DNA from: Viscum album
Lineage: Eukaryota; Streptophyta; Magnoliopsida; Santalales; Viscaceae
Direction of reading: 5' to 3'
Assembly (NCBI GenBank): GCA_963277665.1
Contig: OY728128.1
Coordinates: forward strand, 1,868,506,988-1,868,570,987
DNA: 64,000 bases
Shown here: positions 12,060-24,849 of the stretch, piece after piece
How positions within the stretch are numbered: the stretch's first letter is position 1
Layout of the letters: every line of letters begins with the position of its first letter
Made by a program: the position numbers and the translations under genes
The notes under the pieces: model-generated
Databases searched by the model: none
Told to the model about the DNA's origin: nothing
Seen by the model: only the letters and a program-made list of their open reading frames with translations

Positions 12060-13698
12060 CATAATAAATAAATTACCTATTTTCGGTATTTCCATTTTAT
12101 GATTAGAAAAACTTTTTTCTTAAAAAATTGGTTTTTATTTCATTTTTCAGACATGATGTGTACAACATTTGATTTTAATATATATTTCTATTCAAATAAA
12201 TATTTTATATAGCTTTCAATATACCCAACCCTGAGTATAATTGAATAGTGATAGAGTATACCACTATAACCATTTCTCCATAATTAAAAAGTAATAATAG
12301 TAATAACAAAATTATTTATAAAAATCCATCATCAATTGAATAGAGATGAAAATATAAGTCATTTGAATGTAAAAGATTGGTTTTAATAAAAAACTATTTT
12401 TATGAATACAAAGTATTTTTATATTAACAAATTTAATTAATCAATATAGGTATATTATTTTAATGAAATTTATATTTTTTACTTCCAATAAAAAAAATTA
12501 TATTCATCTAATGTTTTTTTTGGAAATAGATATGAATAAATCTATTTTTATTCTTAAAATAATATTTTTTTTTCTAAAAACGATTTTCATCATGTTTATG
12601 TATTTATTTAAAAATAAAAATCTCCCATTTATAGAAATTAGATATGATAAAATGTATTAAATATTTTTAATTATGATGTTTATATTAGGTTAATATGTAA
12701 CTTTTATTTTTATCATTATGAATAGAAACCACAGAAATATATTTACCATAGTTAGGGGTAAATCTGGTAATTAAGGTTAAAAATTGTGATAAGGAAAAAA
12801 CAATAACACCAAAAAATTACTTAATTTATTGGATTATTATATATCATTCATAAATATATAAAGTTCAATTATATGAATTTTATTCCTATTTAACTATGAT
12901 TTTTACCTTTAAGATATTTTTTATAAATAAAATTAAAAAAATTCATTCTCTTTGATTTATTATCTATAATTTTTCAACAAAGCGATAATAAGATGCTATG
13001 TTTATTTTTATATATTTATTTTAAATTGATATTATTATTTTTTTATGGTAATTTATTTCTAATTTTTAGGGATTATATATTTACCATAAATTCTTATGAA
13101 TCTCCGACACAATATTTATTCGATTAATAGAAAAATAAAAGAAATGATATCAAAAATATAAAAAATAATATTATTAGAATCAATTATTATATTCCATGAG
13201 TTATTTAGATAAATATAACCAATTTTTATATCTTTAAAGGATTATATTCTATTTCTGTCTTTTTTTTGTGTTCTTAAGGTAAAATTAAATGGATATTTAA
13301 AAAATTGACATTAATGATATTTTATAATAATTAACATTTTATTAAATGATTTTAAATTCATAAAAATATTATATTAAGTTAATTGAGCGGAATAATATTT
13401 AAAATATTATCCATGTTATATTTATTAGTCACTTTTCCATTTATGGTAACATTATTAACACTTTAATATTGAAGTAGTTGTTACTTAGTTAAGCTCAAAA
13501 ATGGTAAACCAAGTGGTTAATAAAAAAATATAAGGTTTCGAATGGAACCAAAACATGTCTATAATTTATTAGAATATTATATTTAAACCTAAAATTATAA
13601 TTATTTTAATTCATGCCTATTTTTAATCATTTCACTTGAGGATGACTTTATTATATTTTAATTATTTAAGAAATTTACAGTGTCTCCTCTTCCTCCAC
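12060..13698. other. Very AT-rich stretch, probably U3 of the G3 LTR
   Basis: No coding capacity beyond small spurious frames (the longest is 65 codons at 12,463-12,660, made of Phe, Ile, Lys and Asn). In the related G2 LTR the TATA box lies about 0.9 kb after the LTR start. By analogy, the G3 LTR would begin somewhere near 12.7-12.9 kb, but I cannot see a clear TG boundary. Confidence 0.35.
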
Positions 13699-13707
13699 TA
13701 TAAAAGG
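13699..13707 (+). promoter_or_regulatory. TATA box of the G3 LTR
   Basis: TATAAAAGG in the context CTCCACTATAAAAGGACC. The same context, CC(A)CTATAAAAACCACCC, occurs in the G2 LTRs at 45,580 and 52,535, which supports its role as a core promoter. Confidence 0.65.
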
Positions 13708-14045
13708 ACCAGTCTCATTTCTCTTCATTAAACCACGTTGATCCATCTATATTGACCAATCCATTACAATTACTCTTATTAAATTCACTAGAAATAAATT
13801 GTATGTTCTATTAATAATGAATGTAACTTTCAATGATCCTTAAAATGGATCAATAAAAGCCTACAAAGAAGAGGTAATCATCAAACACAACCTCTTTCAA
13901 TTTGTTTCTTCTTATAATTACTATTAATCTTTTATATTTTTCCTAAAATAATAAATTTTCTTAAATAATATACTAAAATGTTATTGTTATTATGAAACTA
14001 TCTTTATTCGCCCTCTTTTTCTTCAAATGGGATGTGAAAGTATTG

Positions 14046-14470
14046 CTTGTGTGTACAAATGGCTTAACATCTCCACGAAGTGATACCATTCATTTTTCCT
14101 CAGTATATTTAATAGATAGATATTATGATGGGTTTAATGATTATACATTAGATTTGTTAAATTACTAAAATTATATAATTTTAATATTACATCTACCTTC
14201 TTACCTTAAAATATGTTAGAAAATGATAAATTCGATCATGTATACATGTGAACTACCACCTCCACGAAGTGGTGTGATTTATTTTTCTCTTATATTTTAC
14301 ATGGACAATAACAAGGAAATATTAAATGGATATAAATTATTTATATGATATAATATTTATTCAATAATGGTGAAATATTATTTACCTTTGTTTCTTTCCA
14401 TCCTTCAAAAATTGAAAACAGTGTTCATGGGTAGATACAACTAACCATCTGCATAAACGATGTAATTAAT
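14046..14470. repeat. Loose tandem repeat, 180-200-bp period, in the G3 LTR
   Basis: Each unit begins with a stretch like TGTRTACAWRTG...CTCCACGAAGTG followed by ATTTATTTTTC. Starts are at about 14,050, 14,250 and 14,430. The third copy is the most diverged (CTGCATAAACGATG). Confidence 0.5.
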
Positions 14471-16408
14471 TTCTTATATAAATGTTTTATAGATGAATAT
14501 AAATATATCTATCATGAATATATATAACATTTATATCATGATTAATTTTCATTATATTATGTATCCATGATAAAAGGAGAAGTATAGTGATTGTCGAATA
14601 GAAACATGCGTGAAGATTGAAGCAGTTATCAACCAGAATTTTGATTTTTAATTAAAAATTGTAAATAAATGGGTAATAAGATGGAATAAGTAAATCATAA
14701 ATGGAAAGATATATATGATTATGGTTATGGAATAAATCTATAATAAATATATATTTATTATATAAGATTTTTAAACACATATAATAAAAGAAGATACTTG
14801 AAAAATTGAATGTATGTTTCAGTCCTATTTTGATCAGGATTATTTATGCTTAAATATACATAGAGTAAATTATATGATCCTTACACGATAAATCACCTTA
14901 ATTCTTTTCTCCTCTAATTATAAATTTAGAATATATGTTTTCATTTCATTTTAATCACTTTATGTACTCAAGAGATGAAAATATTATTTTTAAGGAAAAC
15001 AAATTCTATTTATCACTTTAGTCTAAAAAACTTTTTCATCCATATCCATACTTTCCAAAAAAAATCATGAATATTTTTAATAATCTCCAAGGATTTTTGA
15101 AAGAAATTTTTAAAAATTATTTAATTTTTTAAAATGGTTTTAAAGTAATATTAAGGTAATTTCCCAAACTAAGTACTCATATATTTTTTTTTCAAAATTT
15201 TTAAAAGATTATTTTTATTTAATGTGTATGAGATGAATAGAATTTACCATTTTCATGAATAACCAATGATGTAAAGATTACATTAAATGGTTAAAGTTTA
15301 TTTTCAAAGAACTTTTTTCCCTTTAATACTTAGTAGTTTTTATATTTCAAACTTATTATTTCAAAATAAAAAATTAGTTTTCATAAATAAATGTTTCAAT
15401 TATATTTTAATGGAATTTATGACTATGATAATATTATTTATTGTTAATTATGTTTATTATTGATAAATGATGTTATCCTTGTCATTTTTCTGGGCGGTAT
15501 GTGATTATAATTATGATAAGTTTATAAAAACCATTTATTTTCCTGGTTTATGCTTTGTTTAATTTGTGAAATTTTCATAAAACTTGTTTTTATTTCAAGG
15601 TTTATCAAGCGATGATATGGTGAATTATTTGAGATCTTATTGTACACATATGTATGGTTTTAATTATATCATGGGTTGGATCAAAATTATATATTCCTCT
15701 AATTCATTGGTTAAATTATTATATCTCACTATATAATTATGGGAGACATATCAATGTGGTTGATTAGATATAATAATCAAGTCGATTTCCTTAATCTCTT
15801 ATAGAAAACAAGTTAATATACTTGATCCAATATGGATAACAAGTGATTTTTTCTGATCCATTTTTATTTCATGGTCTCATTATCTAGCCTTGAAAAAATA
15901 AAATAATTTCTCTAATAATGATGGTACCACAGTTTTTTGACATGAACTTATATTCTATGATTTATTTATGAAAGCTTATCACTTTTATGATTCATGTGTT
16001 TTGACATGATAACGATTTATTTCATAACTCATGTTTTTTATCATTGATAGATTGGGTATGAAGTATGTAGGTTATGGTTTTGATCTTATACCCTTATTTT
16101 TGTCGCATTATTTCATATAAACATCAATTATTATCTTCAATTATTTCCCATACTGATAATATGTGCTCACCCTTTCTTATGTTTTTCATAAGGTTGTGAA
16201 GAATGGTTTGTGTATGGTATGTCCAGAAGGGTAAAAAGAGGGGAAAATTATGGGAGATGATGCAGAATGAATATAAATAATATGTTAATGTATCCAGTCT
16301 CTTATAACACCAATCCTTCATGATTTTTTCATGGATTGTGATATTATATATATATAATCATTTAATATGATGCAATATTAATCTATAAAAATTATGGGCC
16401 ACTATAGT

Positions 16409-16425
16409 CGGTATTAGAGCTAGGG
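16409..16425 (+). promoter_or_regulatory. Primer-binding site of G3 (tRNA-Met type)
   Basis: CGGTATTAGAGCTAGGG matches the plant initiator tRNA-Met binding site (TGGTATCAGAGCCAGGG) at most positions. It lies just after the U5 end of the LTR and upstream of the G3 gag remains, so position and sequence agree. Confidence 0.75.
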
Positions 16426-16429
16426 TTTT

Positions 16430-18559
16430 TTCAATGTTAATATATTAGAGTAATAAAGTCTTTATGAAAATACCATGGGGAATTTTATCAGTATAGGATA
16501 ACATTTTAATGCATGGTTAATGAACATGGGTAACCTAGGTCAAACCTAAGATTTCATATATTGAGAAGAAAGTGACATGATTTAGACATATTATAAATGA
16601 ACCTTCATGATTATGTTGTTTAGAACTATAATCATTATTACTAACACATTATTTTATGGTTTTTGAAATTTTATGAAACCTAAAGGAATCATGTCAACAC
16701 TGAATGAAATGGATAATGAGATAATTTCCCTCTGAAGAAATGAAATTTTATTGAAGAATGAATGTAGAATATAGTTTTCTTCTCAGGAACCATTATAAAG
16801 ATTTGAGTCATATAGTGATTACAAATGATTAAAATAATGATAAACTTATTTTTGATTATTTTATAAGGCAACATAGACCATATTTTAATCGTATTATTTT
16901 ACACGACTGGTTGAATTATGGATTTTCACTATTGAGAAAAAAAAAATTTATGAAGCTAAAAGTATGAAAATGTTATCTTAGTCATTTATCATTTCTAAAC
17001 TAAATCATATTAATGGTGAAATCTTATTTAGAATATGATTCAAGTGTAATCAATTAACTCTATGGATTAGGATGAGATTAGGTGGATATATTTTAGTAAG
17101 TATTTCTCTTATATTCTACGTAAACATATAAATAATTAATTCCATGAATATAATAATAATTATTATGGATCCATTGGTACTTATGAGGGAAAAATTAAAA
17201 TACATGAAAATAAGATTCTCATTTAATAATTATCTCTAAAAGAAAAATTGATCAATTCTTTAGTGGATTACAACTAGGTTTCTAAAGGGTATTAAAAATA
17301 AGAGACTTTAGTAGCTACAAAGAAATATTTCAATGTGCACTGAAGGATCAAATAGAATTAATAGATTCCCACAATTTCCATTGTTTTGAAAATAATATAA
17401 TGGTGGAGTCTCGTGATAATTCAATTAAATCACATGGTGGAATGAAATTCCAGTCATCTACATGCCATAAATGTGGGAATAAAAATCAAGGGAATTGATT
17501 GAATATAAATAAGAGGTGTTTCAACTATTAAAATGTAATTCATAAAGCCTATGAATATTTAGAGGAGATGTATATAATGGTTAATGAAATGGAAGAAAAT
17601 AATAAACAAACAAATGCACCAACAACACTCCAATTCATCAAATGGAAGGTGTATTGTCATTATGAAAACCATTACAAAAATCCATAGTTTTTTTATTATG
17701 ATTAGTATGAAAAACCTCTTAAGCCTGATGATAAAGGAAAATCTATTTTGATCTTGAATATCAAAGTGGGTAACGAGAATGATGTGATGAAAGGTAAACT
17801 TTTCATCCACTTTACAATAGATAATTTATTTTTTGATTCTGGCCCAATCAACTCTTTAATATCTAATGAGTTTTTTAAGGGTTTCAAGTTTCCACCTTGA
17901 TGATTATATGTTATGTTGGTAATGAAAACTCTATATGGTATAATTGTCGCAACTCAAGTTTATGATTCTTCTCCATTTTAATTTTCATGGAATGTGATTT
18001 CCAAAAATATTATCAGTATCCCTATAATTGAATTTGATTTCATTTTAGTTGTGAATCAGATTTATTTATATATATCCCACATAAATTTAGATTAATGGTT
18101 GTCACATTAGAAATTCCAAACCAATCTATAATCATATATTAGTGTTACTATAAAAATAAACATCTAATAAAAACTATATGCATATTGTGAGTATTGATTC
18201 ATATTAAAAAGGTTGTCTATCTCATAAGGTTGGAGATAAAATAAACACCAAATATATTCCCTTTATATAGGAATTTTATGATATATTTTTTGAAGAGCTT
18301 TCTAGTTTTCCTCAAATGATAAACAAGAGTTTTTAATATAAATCATACCTTGTGTTATTCATATATCAATGAATCCATATGGAATTGTCCCTATTGAGTA
18401 GTAAGAATTAAAAAAGAAACTCTATGAGAAAACTTCCAAAGGATTTTTCCAGCTAAGTCAGTCCCCTTTAGGTGCACGATTTATTTTTATAAAGAATAAA
18501 TATGGATCAATATAACTCTATATTGATTATCATAAAATTAATAAGATTAAAGTCAAGAA
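16430..18559 (+). pseudogene. G3 gag, protease and 5' half of reverse transcriptase (degenerate)
   Basis: A zinc-knuckle remnant, CHKCGNKNQGN, lies near 17,461. A protease active site with Asp-Ser-Gly (LFFDSGPINSLIS) lies near 17,826-17,864. RT fingers follow at 18,380-18,559, including KGFFQLSQSPLGARFIFIK and LYIDYHKINKIKVKN. The frame is broken by many stops. Reading ends exactly at 18,559, where the G2 LTR begins (TGTAACG). The same RT resumes at 58,140 with YHLP...YHQLRV, so G2 and everything nested in it is an insertion into this gene. Confidence 0.85.
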
Positions 18560-19028
18560 TGTAACGACCCAATGTTTTATCATTGGAATTACCTTATTAT
18601 AATTATCTATTATAGTATAATCACATTAGGTAACACAATGACATGTCATGATACTAAATAATATGTGACAATTAAACAAAATTTTCCAACTTCAGTGCCT
18701 TGAATTTCAAAAATCTGACATTCAAGATTGCATTCATGGTAATTTTTGGGGTCTGATGAAACAAACATAATTTTTGGTGAACAATAACCTACCATTATGA
18801 ATAGTAACCTACCCTTTTGAATATTAATATTACCATTATTAATAGTAAATTGTCTAAAAGAATAGTAACATTACCCTTGAATTTATAAATAAAATTTAGG
18901 CACCATATAAGTGATAATATGACCATACTAAAAGTATTGGAATTTATTTAAGTCGTAAAAAATAATTACAATTAATTAATCAATTTAAAAAAAATTATTT
19001 TCATAAATTAATAATTTAATGCCTTCTG
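18560..19028 (+). mobile_element. First part of the G2 5' LTR (interrupted by G1)
   Basis: It starts with TGTAACGACCCAATGTTTTATC directly after RT codons of G3. The sequence matches 51,616-52,100 and 55,049-55,500, the other LTR copies of G2. It stops at GCCTTCTG, where the G1 LTR begins, and resumes at 45,140. The upstream 5 bp (AAGAA, 18,555-18,559) pairs with ATGAA at 58,135-58,139 as a degenerate target duplication. Confidence 0.85.
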
Positions 19029-20967
19029 TGTAACGACCCGAATCCGGAGCCCCTCCACTGGTGCCCCGTACCCAGTTCGTCACATGACCTCAAGCACGTT
19101 TTCCCAAATGCCAGAGGCTACCGACTAGCAGTGAGGGCCTTGGTGAATCGGTGGAAAAATTATGCCCTCATTCGGTAAAGTATACAACGGAAGAACAACA
19201 AGTCACAATAGTAGAAACAATAACAACATACAACAACCGAACTGAAAAGTGGAAGCAACGTATAAAATAATAATGATGCAACATGGTACATATGTCTATG
19301 GAAAGCAGTAAAAAACCAACATGCTGAAATACAACTGAACACAAGTACTAAAGCAGCAGAAAAAGAAAAACAGAAGAGCAACTCCTCAGCATCGCAAGCC
19401 TTGGCTCAGTCCCATGCTCTCCAGATCAAGCAAGTCAGGTACCTGATGTAAAAGGGTGCGTGCCCTTATCTATACCTACAACTACATAATCTACTTGGGA
19501 GCAAAATCATGGCCCAAACAGGGTGTGAGACAAAGTCCTGGTAGGAAACCACCTAAAGATCTGTGCCTAACAGTCAATGAATACATGGAAAATAAAGTAC
19601 AAGAATAGTAAACCGGAAAATACACAACAGCTACAATTCACAGTTCTAACATATAAAGTACAAAAGTAAATAGCCACAATAAGAAGAAAACAGGTAACCC
19701 TCTTGGTAACTCTCACAGCCTAACCCCTATGGTTCAACCTACAAGTACTAGCAACCCTCTAGGAGGCACACATAGTCTCACCCCTCTGGTTTTGCTAATA
19801 AAAGACTCTCTCATGAAGCACTCACCGTCAATTCCCCCTATAGTCTCGTATCATGATAAAGGCTCTCTGGGGAATCACTCAACATCTAATTACCCCTGTG
19901 GCCCACATCGAGGAACTACAAACTCTCTTAGGAAGCACTCATAGTCAACTCCCCCTATGGTCTCGCATCTTATTTAAAGACACTCTGGAGAAGCCCTTAC
20001 ATCTATTCTCCATGTGGTCTACTACACTAGGTTCCCACAGTCCTGTATGGAACTAAAATTCTCGGTGAATGTGCAACATCTAAGTAACCTCAAGAACTAC
20101 TTGGCTATCATTCTAAGGCTCAACACCATAACAAAGCAATAGTTCCACTATCCTACAACAAGGCATGGAAACCGGAAAATGCCAAACAAGCAAAACATGC
20201 ATAGAAAAGCAACCTGAGCACAAAAAAAATTACTCTACTCACAAGCATAAACCTCCACTATAGCAATCAAGAAATGCAGGAAATACAACAAGGGAAAAAC
20301 ATGAAAACACACAATTCCCGTTCAAGGGAATTGGCACAATTGCACAAAGTAATCAAAGACTTTCTACAGAAAGGCACAAACCACCTAGCTCGATCCTAAG
20401 AGATCGATATACTTGAACCACGATGACTGATTCTCCCTAGAACATCGTAGATCTGAGAAAACGCATGAGACTATCAACCTTAGATAACATGATAAGGAGG
20501 AAGAATTGGAAAACAAGGCTCAAGCAGAAGGAATAACTCACTGTTGTGCTTCCAACGCAATCGACCGTGCTCGAATCGGAGAACGGACAGAGAGGCGGGG
20601 GCTCGGGAAAGATCTGGCTGTATGGGTCGCTCTCAGATGAAGATCCTGAAGAAGAAGCAAATTTTGTCCATCAGGCGCGACCTCGGTGCATTTAGTGAAA
20701 AAAGAAATTACATGGCGTGTACTTTTAGAGTGCACGATGTGTACTAGGTTGTTCCGTACTCCGCCAAAATTGACCTCCACGTCACCCCTACACACCGTGT
20801 GTGTGGCCTGGCCACGGCCAGTGTAGGGCTTCGAGTCGGAGAAAAGTACACGGCGTGTACTCAGAAAGTACACGGCATGTACTTCAAAATTTTCCAGACA
20901 CTTCATTTTTCATAAAAACTCTAGAAAAAAGAAAAAACATACCTGAACGAAGATCCGGGTTATTACA
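19029..20967 (-). mobile_element. 3' LTR of gypsy element G1
   Basis: This LTR of about 1.94 kb is bounded by TG...CA (TGTAACGACCCGAATCC at the left and TTATTACA at the right in plus orientation). It matches 43,232-45,139 along its length. Element G1 reads on the minus strand, so this is its 3' LTR. A polypurine tract lies just outside it at 20,968. The flanking TTCTG (19,024-19,028) pairs with TTCTA after 45,139. It is richer in G+C than the surrounding LTRs and carries several ACACGGCGTGTAC-type motifs at 20,700-20,890. Confidence 0.93.
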
Positions 20968-20982
20968 AACTTCCCCCCTTAA
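20968..20982 (-). promoter_or_regulatory. Polypurine tract of G1
   Basis: On the minus strand this reads TTAAGGGGGGAAGTT and abuts the 3' LTR start TGTAATAACCC. This is the usual position and composition of the plus-strand DNA synthesis primer in Ty3/gypsy elements. Confidence 0.85.
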
Positions 20983-21037
20983 TGAAATTCATCCCCGAAT
21001 TTCCCTAGCGAGGCGTAGAAGAAGAAACCCCTAATAG

Positions 21038-22354
21038 CTCCGGCCATTGTGACCTTACGTAGGACTCCCTCTCCTAGGTCTCGTCCTGTACTCGCACATG
21101 CTTCCATAGCTCCCGTACCAGAGGGACAGACCAGCTTCGGAGAACCATCGTACTGCGATCGACAATCTGGATGGGATGCTCCTTAAACGATGCATCCGCT
21201 TTGAGCTCAACCTCCTCGGGTTAGAAGACATGAGAAGGGTCTGAAAAGTAACATCGAAGCTGAGAGACGTGGAAGACGTCGTTCATGGCCCGGTACCTCT
21301 AAGGTAACTACAGCTGATAGTCGAACGTCCCAACTCTCTCCAAAACCTCAAACGGCCCGACATACCGTGGTGAGAGCTTACCCTGTCTCCGAATCCTTTT
21401 TTGTCCCAACCTCGGTGTGACACACAGGAAAACATGATCCCTGACCTAGAACTTTAGAGGTCGTCTCCGCTGATCATCATAAGACTTCTATCGAGACTGT
21501 GTTGTAGCCATCCTCTTCTGAATCAGCTCTATCTGCTCTGAAGTCTCCAGAACAAGATGAGGTCCTGGCAAAGCTGCCTCTCCTGCCTCCAGCCTGCATA
21601 AGGGTGATTGACATGGCCTACCATACAAAGCCTCGTAAGGTGCCATCTGAATGGTCTCCTGGTAACTGTTGTTGAAGGAGAACTCCACCAAAGGGATATA
21701 CTTCTCCCAAGAACCGCCAGAGTCTAGGATGTAAGCTCAGAGCATATCCTCAAGCACCTGGATCGTGTGCTCGGACTGGCCATTAGTCTAGGGATGGTAT
21801 GTCGTAATCAGAAGTACCTGGGTACCCAAAGCCTTCTGAAGTCCCTGCCAGAACCAGGAAGTAAAATGTGCATCCCTGTCTGAAACAATGGAGTGTGCAA
21901 CTCCATGCAGACGTACAATCTCTCGGAAGTACAATCATCCCAGATCATCAACACTGAAGGTCTCCTTGATTGGTAAGAAGTGAGAAACCTTCATGATCAT
22001 GTCGATGATAACCCAAACAACATTGTTTCCTCAGGGTGACCATGGTAACCCTATCACGAAGTCCATCATGACATCTTTCCATTTCGACTCAAAAATGGGT
22101 AACTGTTGTAAAAGACCCGTCGGTCGCTGATGCTCTGCCTTCACCTGCTGACAAGTAGAGCATCTCATCACAAAACCAGCAACATCTTTCTTCATACCTA
22201 GCCACCAATACAGGGGATGAAGGTCCTGATACATCATGGTGACCCCAGTATGAACTTCCCAAACTGAGGAATGAAAATCCCGCATCTTCTCCTCGCGTAT
22301 GTCTGCTGGCACCCATACGCGTCCCTGGAAACGCAAGATCTCATCTGTTCCCAT
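21038..22354 (-). pseudogene. G1 integrase with chromodomain (broken)
   Basis: Right to left: a zinc-binding segment ending in CSTCQQVKAEHQRP (22,354-22,100), the core start DVMMDFVIGLP, and a catalytic-Asp segment VIIDMIMKVSHF near 21,990. Then come the second core block [14 protein letters not shown] near 21,860, TNGQSEHTIQ near 21,780, and NNSYQETIQMAPYEALYGR (21,691-21,600). At 21,200-21,040 there is a chromodomain-like tail (QIVDRSTMVLR, VPLVRELWKHV) in which the usual Trp of ETW is a TAG stop. Several stops and shifts separate the pieces. The tail places G1 among chromoviruses, most like the Del/Tekay type, although that clade was judged by eye. Confidence 0.88.
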
Positions 22355-22558
22355 TGTTCATATAGAAATAGGGTCCTCTCCTGACACACTTTCCCACAGG
22401 ACTAAGCCTTCAGAGTCTGATAGCTACCTCATCTGTACCCGATCAAGTAGTGTTGAGGTAACATCTACAAAATATAGGAAGGTCTATCCCTATCTATTGT
22501 GCACCTCTAGATGCATCGTAGAGAACATAGTCATAAGATTTCATTCACTGCTGGCCTC

Positions 22559-23265
22559 CTAAACTGCCTGAATCTGAGTTCTCCTGCTCAATGCATCTGC
22601 CACTACGTTACCCTTTCCTGGCATATAGGTAAGCTCAAAATCAAAATACTGATGATACTTGACCCACCTGTGATGCCTCAGAATTAGATCATGCTGATTG
22701 AAGATGTACTTGGGACTCTTGTGGTTGGTGAAAACCACAAAGTGCTCTCCTAGAAGATAGTGTCTCCAACATAGTAAGGCATGAACAATAGCTGTCAATT
22801 CCAGATCGTGCATCGGGTAGTTCCTCTCATGTGGCCTCAACTGCCGAGACCCGTATACAACGACTCCATCTCCATGCATAATCATAATTCCTAGCCCAAT
22901 ACCTGAAGCATCACAATAACTAGTGTAGCTCTTGCCTGGCTCCAGCAAGACTAGTATCGGTGCTGACGTCAATCTTCCCTTTAGCTCCTGAAAGGCTGAC
23001 TCACAAGAATATGACCATAAGAACTTCTCCCCCTTCTTGGTCAGGCCTGTCAAAGGTGCTGCTAGGCATGAGAAGTCCTGAATGAAGCGTATGTAATATC
23101 TGGCCAGCCCTAGGAAACTCTGAACCTCAAAAACATTATTCGGCTGCTCCTAGGAGACTACAGCTCTCACTTTCTCTGGGTCCACAGATACTCCAGCCTC
23201 TGAGATGACGTGACCCAAGAAGTGAATCAGATCCATCCAAAAGTGGCACTTCGAGAGTTTAGCAT
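22559..23265 (-). pseudogene. G1 RNase H and RT connection domain (broken)
   Basis: The open part (23,053-22,559) contains the RNase H blocks YCDASGIGLG, YPMHDLELTAIVHAL and VVADALSRR, in the right order for gypsy RNase H. The third acidic motif, usually TDHKSL in the family, reads TNHKSP here, so an active-site Asp appears replaced by Asn. Upstream (23,265-23,054) the RT thumb segment (KCHFWMDLIHFLGHVIS; FLGLARYYIRFI) is readable but has in-frame stops. Confidence 0.88.
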
Positions 23266-23269
23266 AAAT

Positions 23270-24271
23270 TCAATGCTCTCTCAGTGTACTTAGAACGATC
23301 TCAAGATGGGTAGCATCGTCATGTAGAGTGTGAGAGTACACCAAGATATCATCCACAAAGACCACAATGAAGTAATCCAAGTAAGGATGGAACACTCGGT
23401 TCATCTGTGCCATGAAAACTGCAGGAAAATTCATGAGACCAAATGGCATAACCATATACTCATATAGACCATACCTGCTCCTGAAGGCTGTCAGATTTTT
23501 ATCTGATGGTCTAACATGCAACTGATGATAACAGGACCTCAAGTCGATCTTTGAGAACACCCAGGCTCCTTAAAGCTAATCAAAGATTTCATCGATCCAT
23601 GGCAAGGGATATCAGTTCTTGACCATCAACTGGTTCATCTTCCGATAATCCACACAAAGTCGAAGGGTATCGTCTTCCTTCTTCGCAAACAGGATAGGCA
23701 AACCCCAAGGAGAAGTACTGGTTTGGATGAAACCCTTTTCCTTTAACTCCTCCAACTGCTTCTTGAGCTCCGGCAACTCAGATGTAGCCATCCTATATGG
23801 AGGAATGGACACCAGTGCCGCTCCTGGCATGATCTCAATTGAGAAGTCTACCTCACGCTCCGGAGGCAAACCCGAAATGTCCTCTGGAAAGATTTCCCTG
23901 AAACAATCCACCACTGGAGGAAATTCCAACTGCAAAGTCCCCTGATCATCCAGATAAAGGCTAGCAGTCTGGATTGTCACCCTTCCTAGACCATGTTCCT
24001 CGAGTCCTGCTCGACTCTCCTGAACATCCCATTCGCCTCTATGAATAAAAGACTCATCCTCTAGTGAAATGAAACTCCCCCTATGATGATAATAGTCGAT
24101 GACTGCCAGGAAGGGAACCAACAAGTTCATCCTGAGGATGACATCATAGCCTATAATCTCTAGGACATAGAGATCCCATAAGAAATAATACCCTACAACC
24201 TTGAGAGGGAACTCTCGACACTGGTGCACACTAGATGTCCTTGTCCCTAAAGGTGTGTCTAGTGTCAACAA
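23270..24271 (-). pseudogene. G1 post-protease region and reverse transcriptase (broken)
   Basis: The first open piece (24,271-23,612) contains [11 protein letters not shown], which follows the protease in gypsy elements, and the RT finger motifs [32 protein letters not shown] and [13 protein letters not shown]. It ends at a stop. The next piece (23,560-23,270) has [15 protein letters not shown] with the first catalytic Asp, [16 protein letters not shown], and FVDDILVYS with the catalytic Asp pair. Between them lie stops in the stretch that should read YPLP..D. The enzyme core is well preserved but cannot be translated whole. Confidence 0.92.
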
Positions 24272-24420
24272 GTTGGCAGAAGAAAAACACAGACCCCAAT
24301 GCTCTCCATAGAAGCAATAGAGATAAAACTATGGGTAGCACCAGTATCGAAAAGAGCTGAAGATAAAACTGAGGCTACTAAACCCGTACCTCGAACTATA
24401 GAAGGGCCGAGATCCTGCTC
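24272..24420 (-). pseudogene. G1 protease active-site segment
   Basis: Minus-strand translation at about 24,380-24,310 gives GTGLVASV and [12 protein letters not shown], the aspartic protease active site of gypsy elements; the catalytic Asp codon is at 24,346-24,348. This frame ends shortly after and does not match the frame of the downstream RT segment that starts at 24,271, so a small indel lies between them. Confidence 0.85.
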
Positions 24421-24465
24421 TTGATAGGTCTACTCCACGTCGAAAGACTGTCCTGTACCGTGGCC

Positions 24466-24824
24466 CTACGCCCCTGGCTGAACACTCTGAGCTAAACCTC
24501 CATGCTGGTGCTGAGGGACTGGTGGCTGACCACCACGGCCTTGACCTCCACCTCGGTCCAAATGGCCAGAAGAACTCCAGTTCCCCGACTGATGAAAAAC
24601 TGGTGGTGCTGCTCCTGAACGAAGATTCATAGAAGAACCTCGGTCACCAGCAACTGGTGAGAAAACCTGGCAGAAACGCCGAAGGTGACCCATCTTTCCG
24701 CAAGATCGGCACTCCACGGGGTCCCTCTGGCACTTCGGCCTCGTGTGCCCTGAACGACCACACTGGTAGCATACCACCCGGCTGACTGACGATGCATCTC
24801 ACTTCCTCATATCACCACGCGTAG
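24466..24824 (-). pseudogene. G1 gag C-terminal part with two zinc knuckles
   Basis: Two CCHC knuckles are intact: CYQCGRSGHTRPKC and CRSCGKMGHLRRFC, both with C-x2-C-x4-H-x4-C spacing. They bind RNA in retroviral-type capsid proteins. A Gly/Gln/His-rich tail follows. The segment begins directly beside the CACTA target duplication (ACT, 24,825-24,827), and its frame is compatible with the gag part on the other side of the insertion (41,035 onward). There is a TGA a few codons inside the junction. Confidence 0.92.
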
Positions 24825-24827
24825 ACT
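24825..24827. repeat. CACTA target-site duplication, left copy
   Basis: ACT immediately outside CACTACTGG; the partner copy is at 41,035-41,037. Three-base target duplications are the norm for CACTA elements. Confidence 0.93.
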
Positions 24828-24849
24828 CACTACTGGAAATACACTATTT

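Larger units (their letters stand above)
13699..16408 (+). mobile_element. R-U5 part of the 5' LTR of gypsy element G3
   Basis: A good TATA box, TATAAAAGG (13,699-13,707), is followed by a C/T-rich leader, and the stretch ends at a tRNA-Met primer-binding site at 16,409. That arrangement is promoter, R/U5, then PBS. Three loose repeats of about 180-200 bp lie inside, with the shared motif CTCCACGAAGTG at 14,071 and 14,270 and a weaker copy near 14,449. The matching 3' LTR of G3 is not in the window, so the ends are inferred. Confidence 0.55.

Noticed and set aside
19729..20056. Overlapping plus-strand frames in the G1 LTR (also at 43,921-44,169)
   Set aside because: They lie in LTR sequence and recur in the other LTR, where one is shortened. 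They derive from a loose repeat of CTCTCTGAGGAAGCACTCA, not from a gene.
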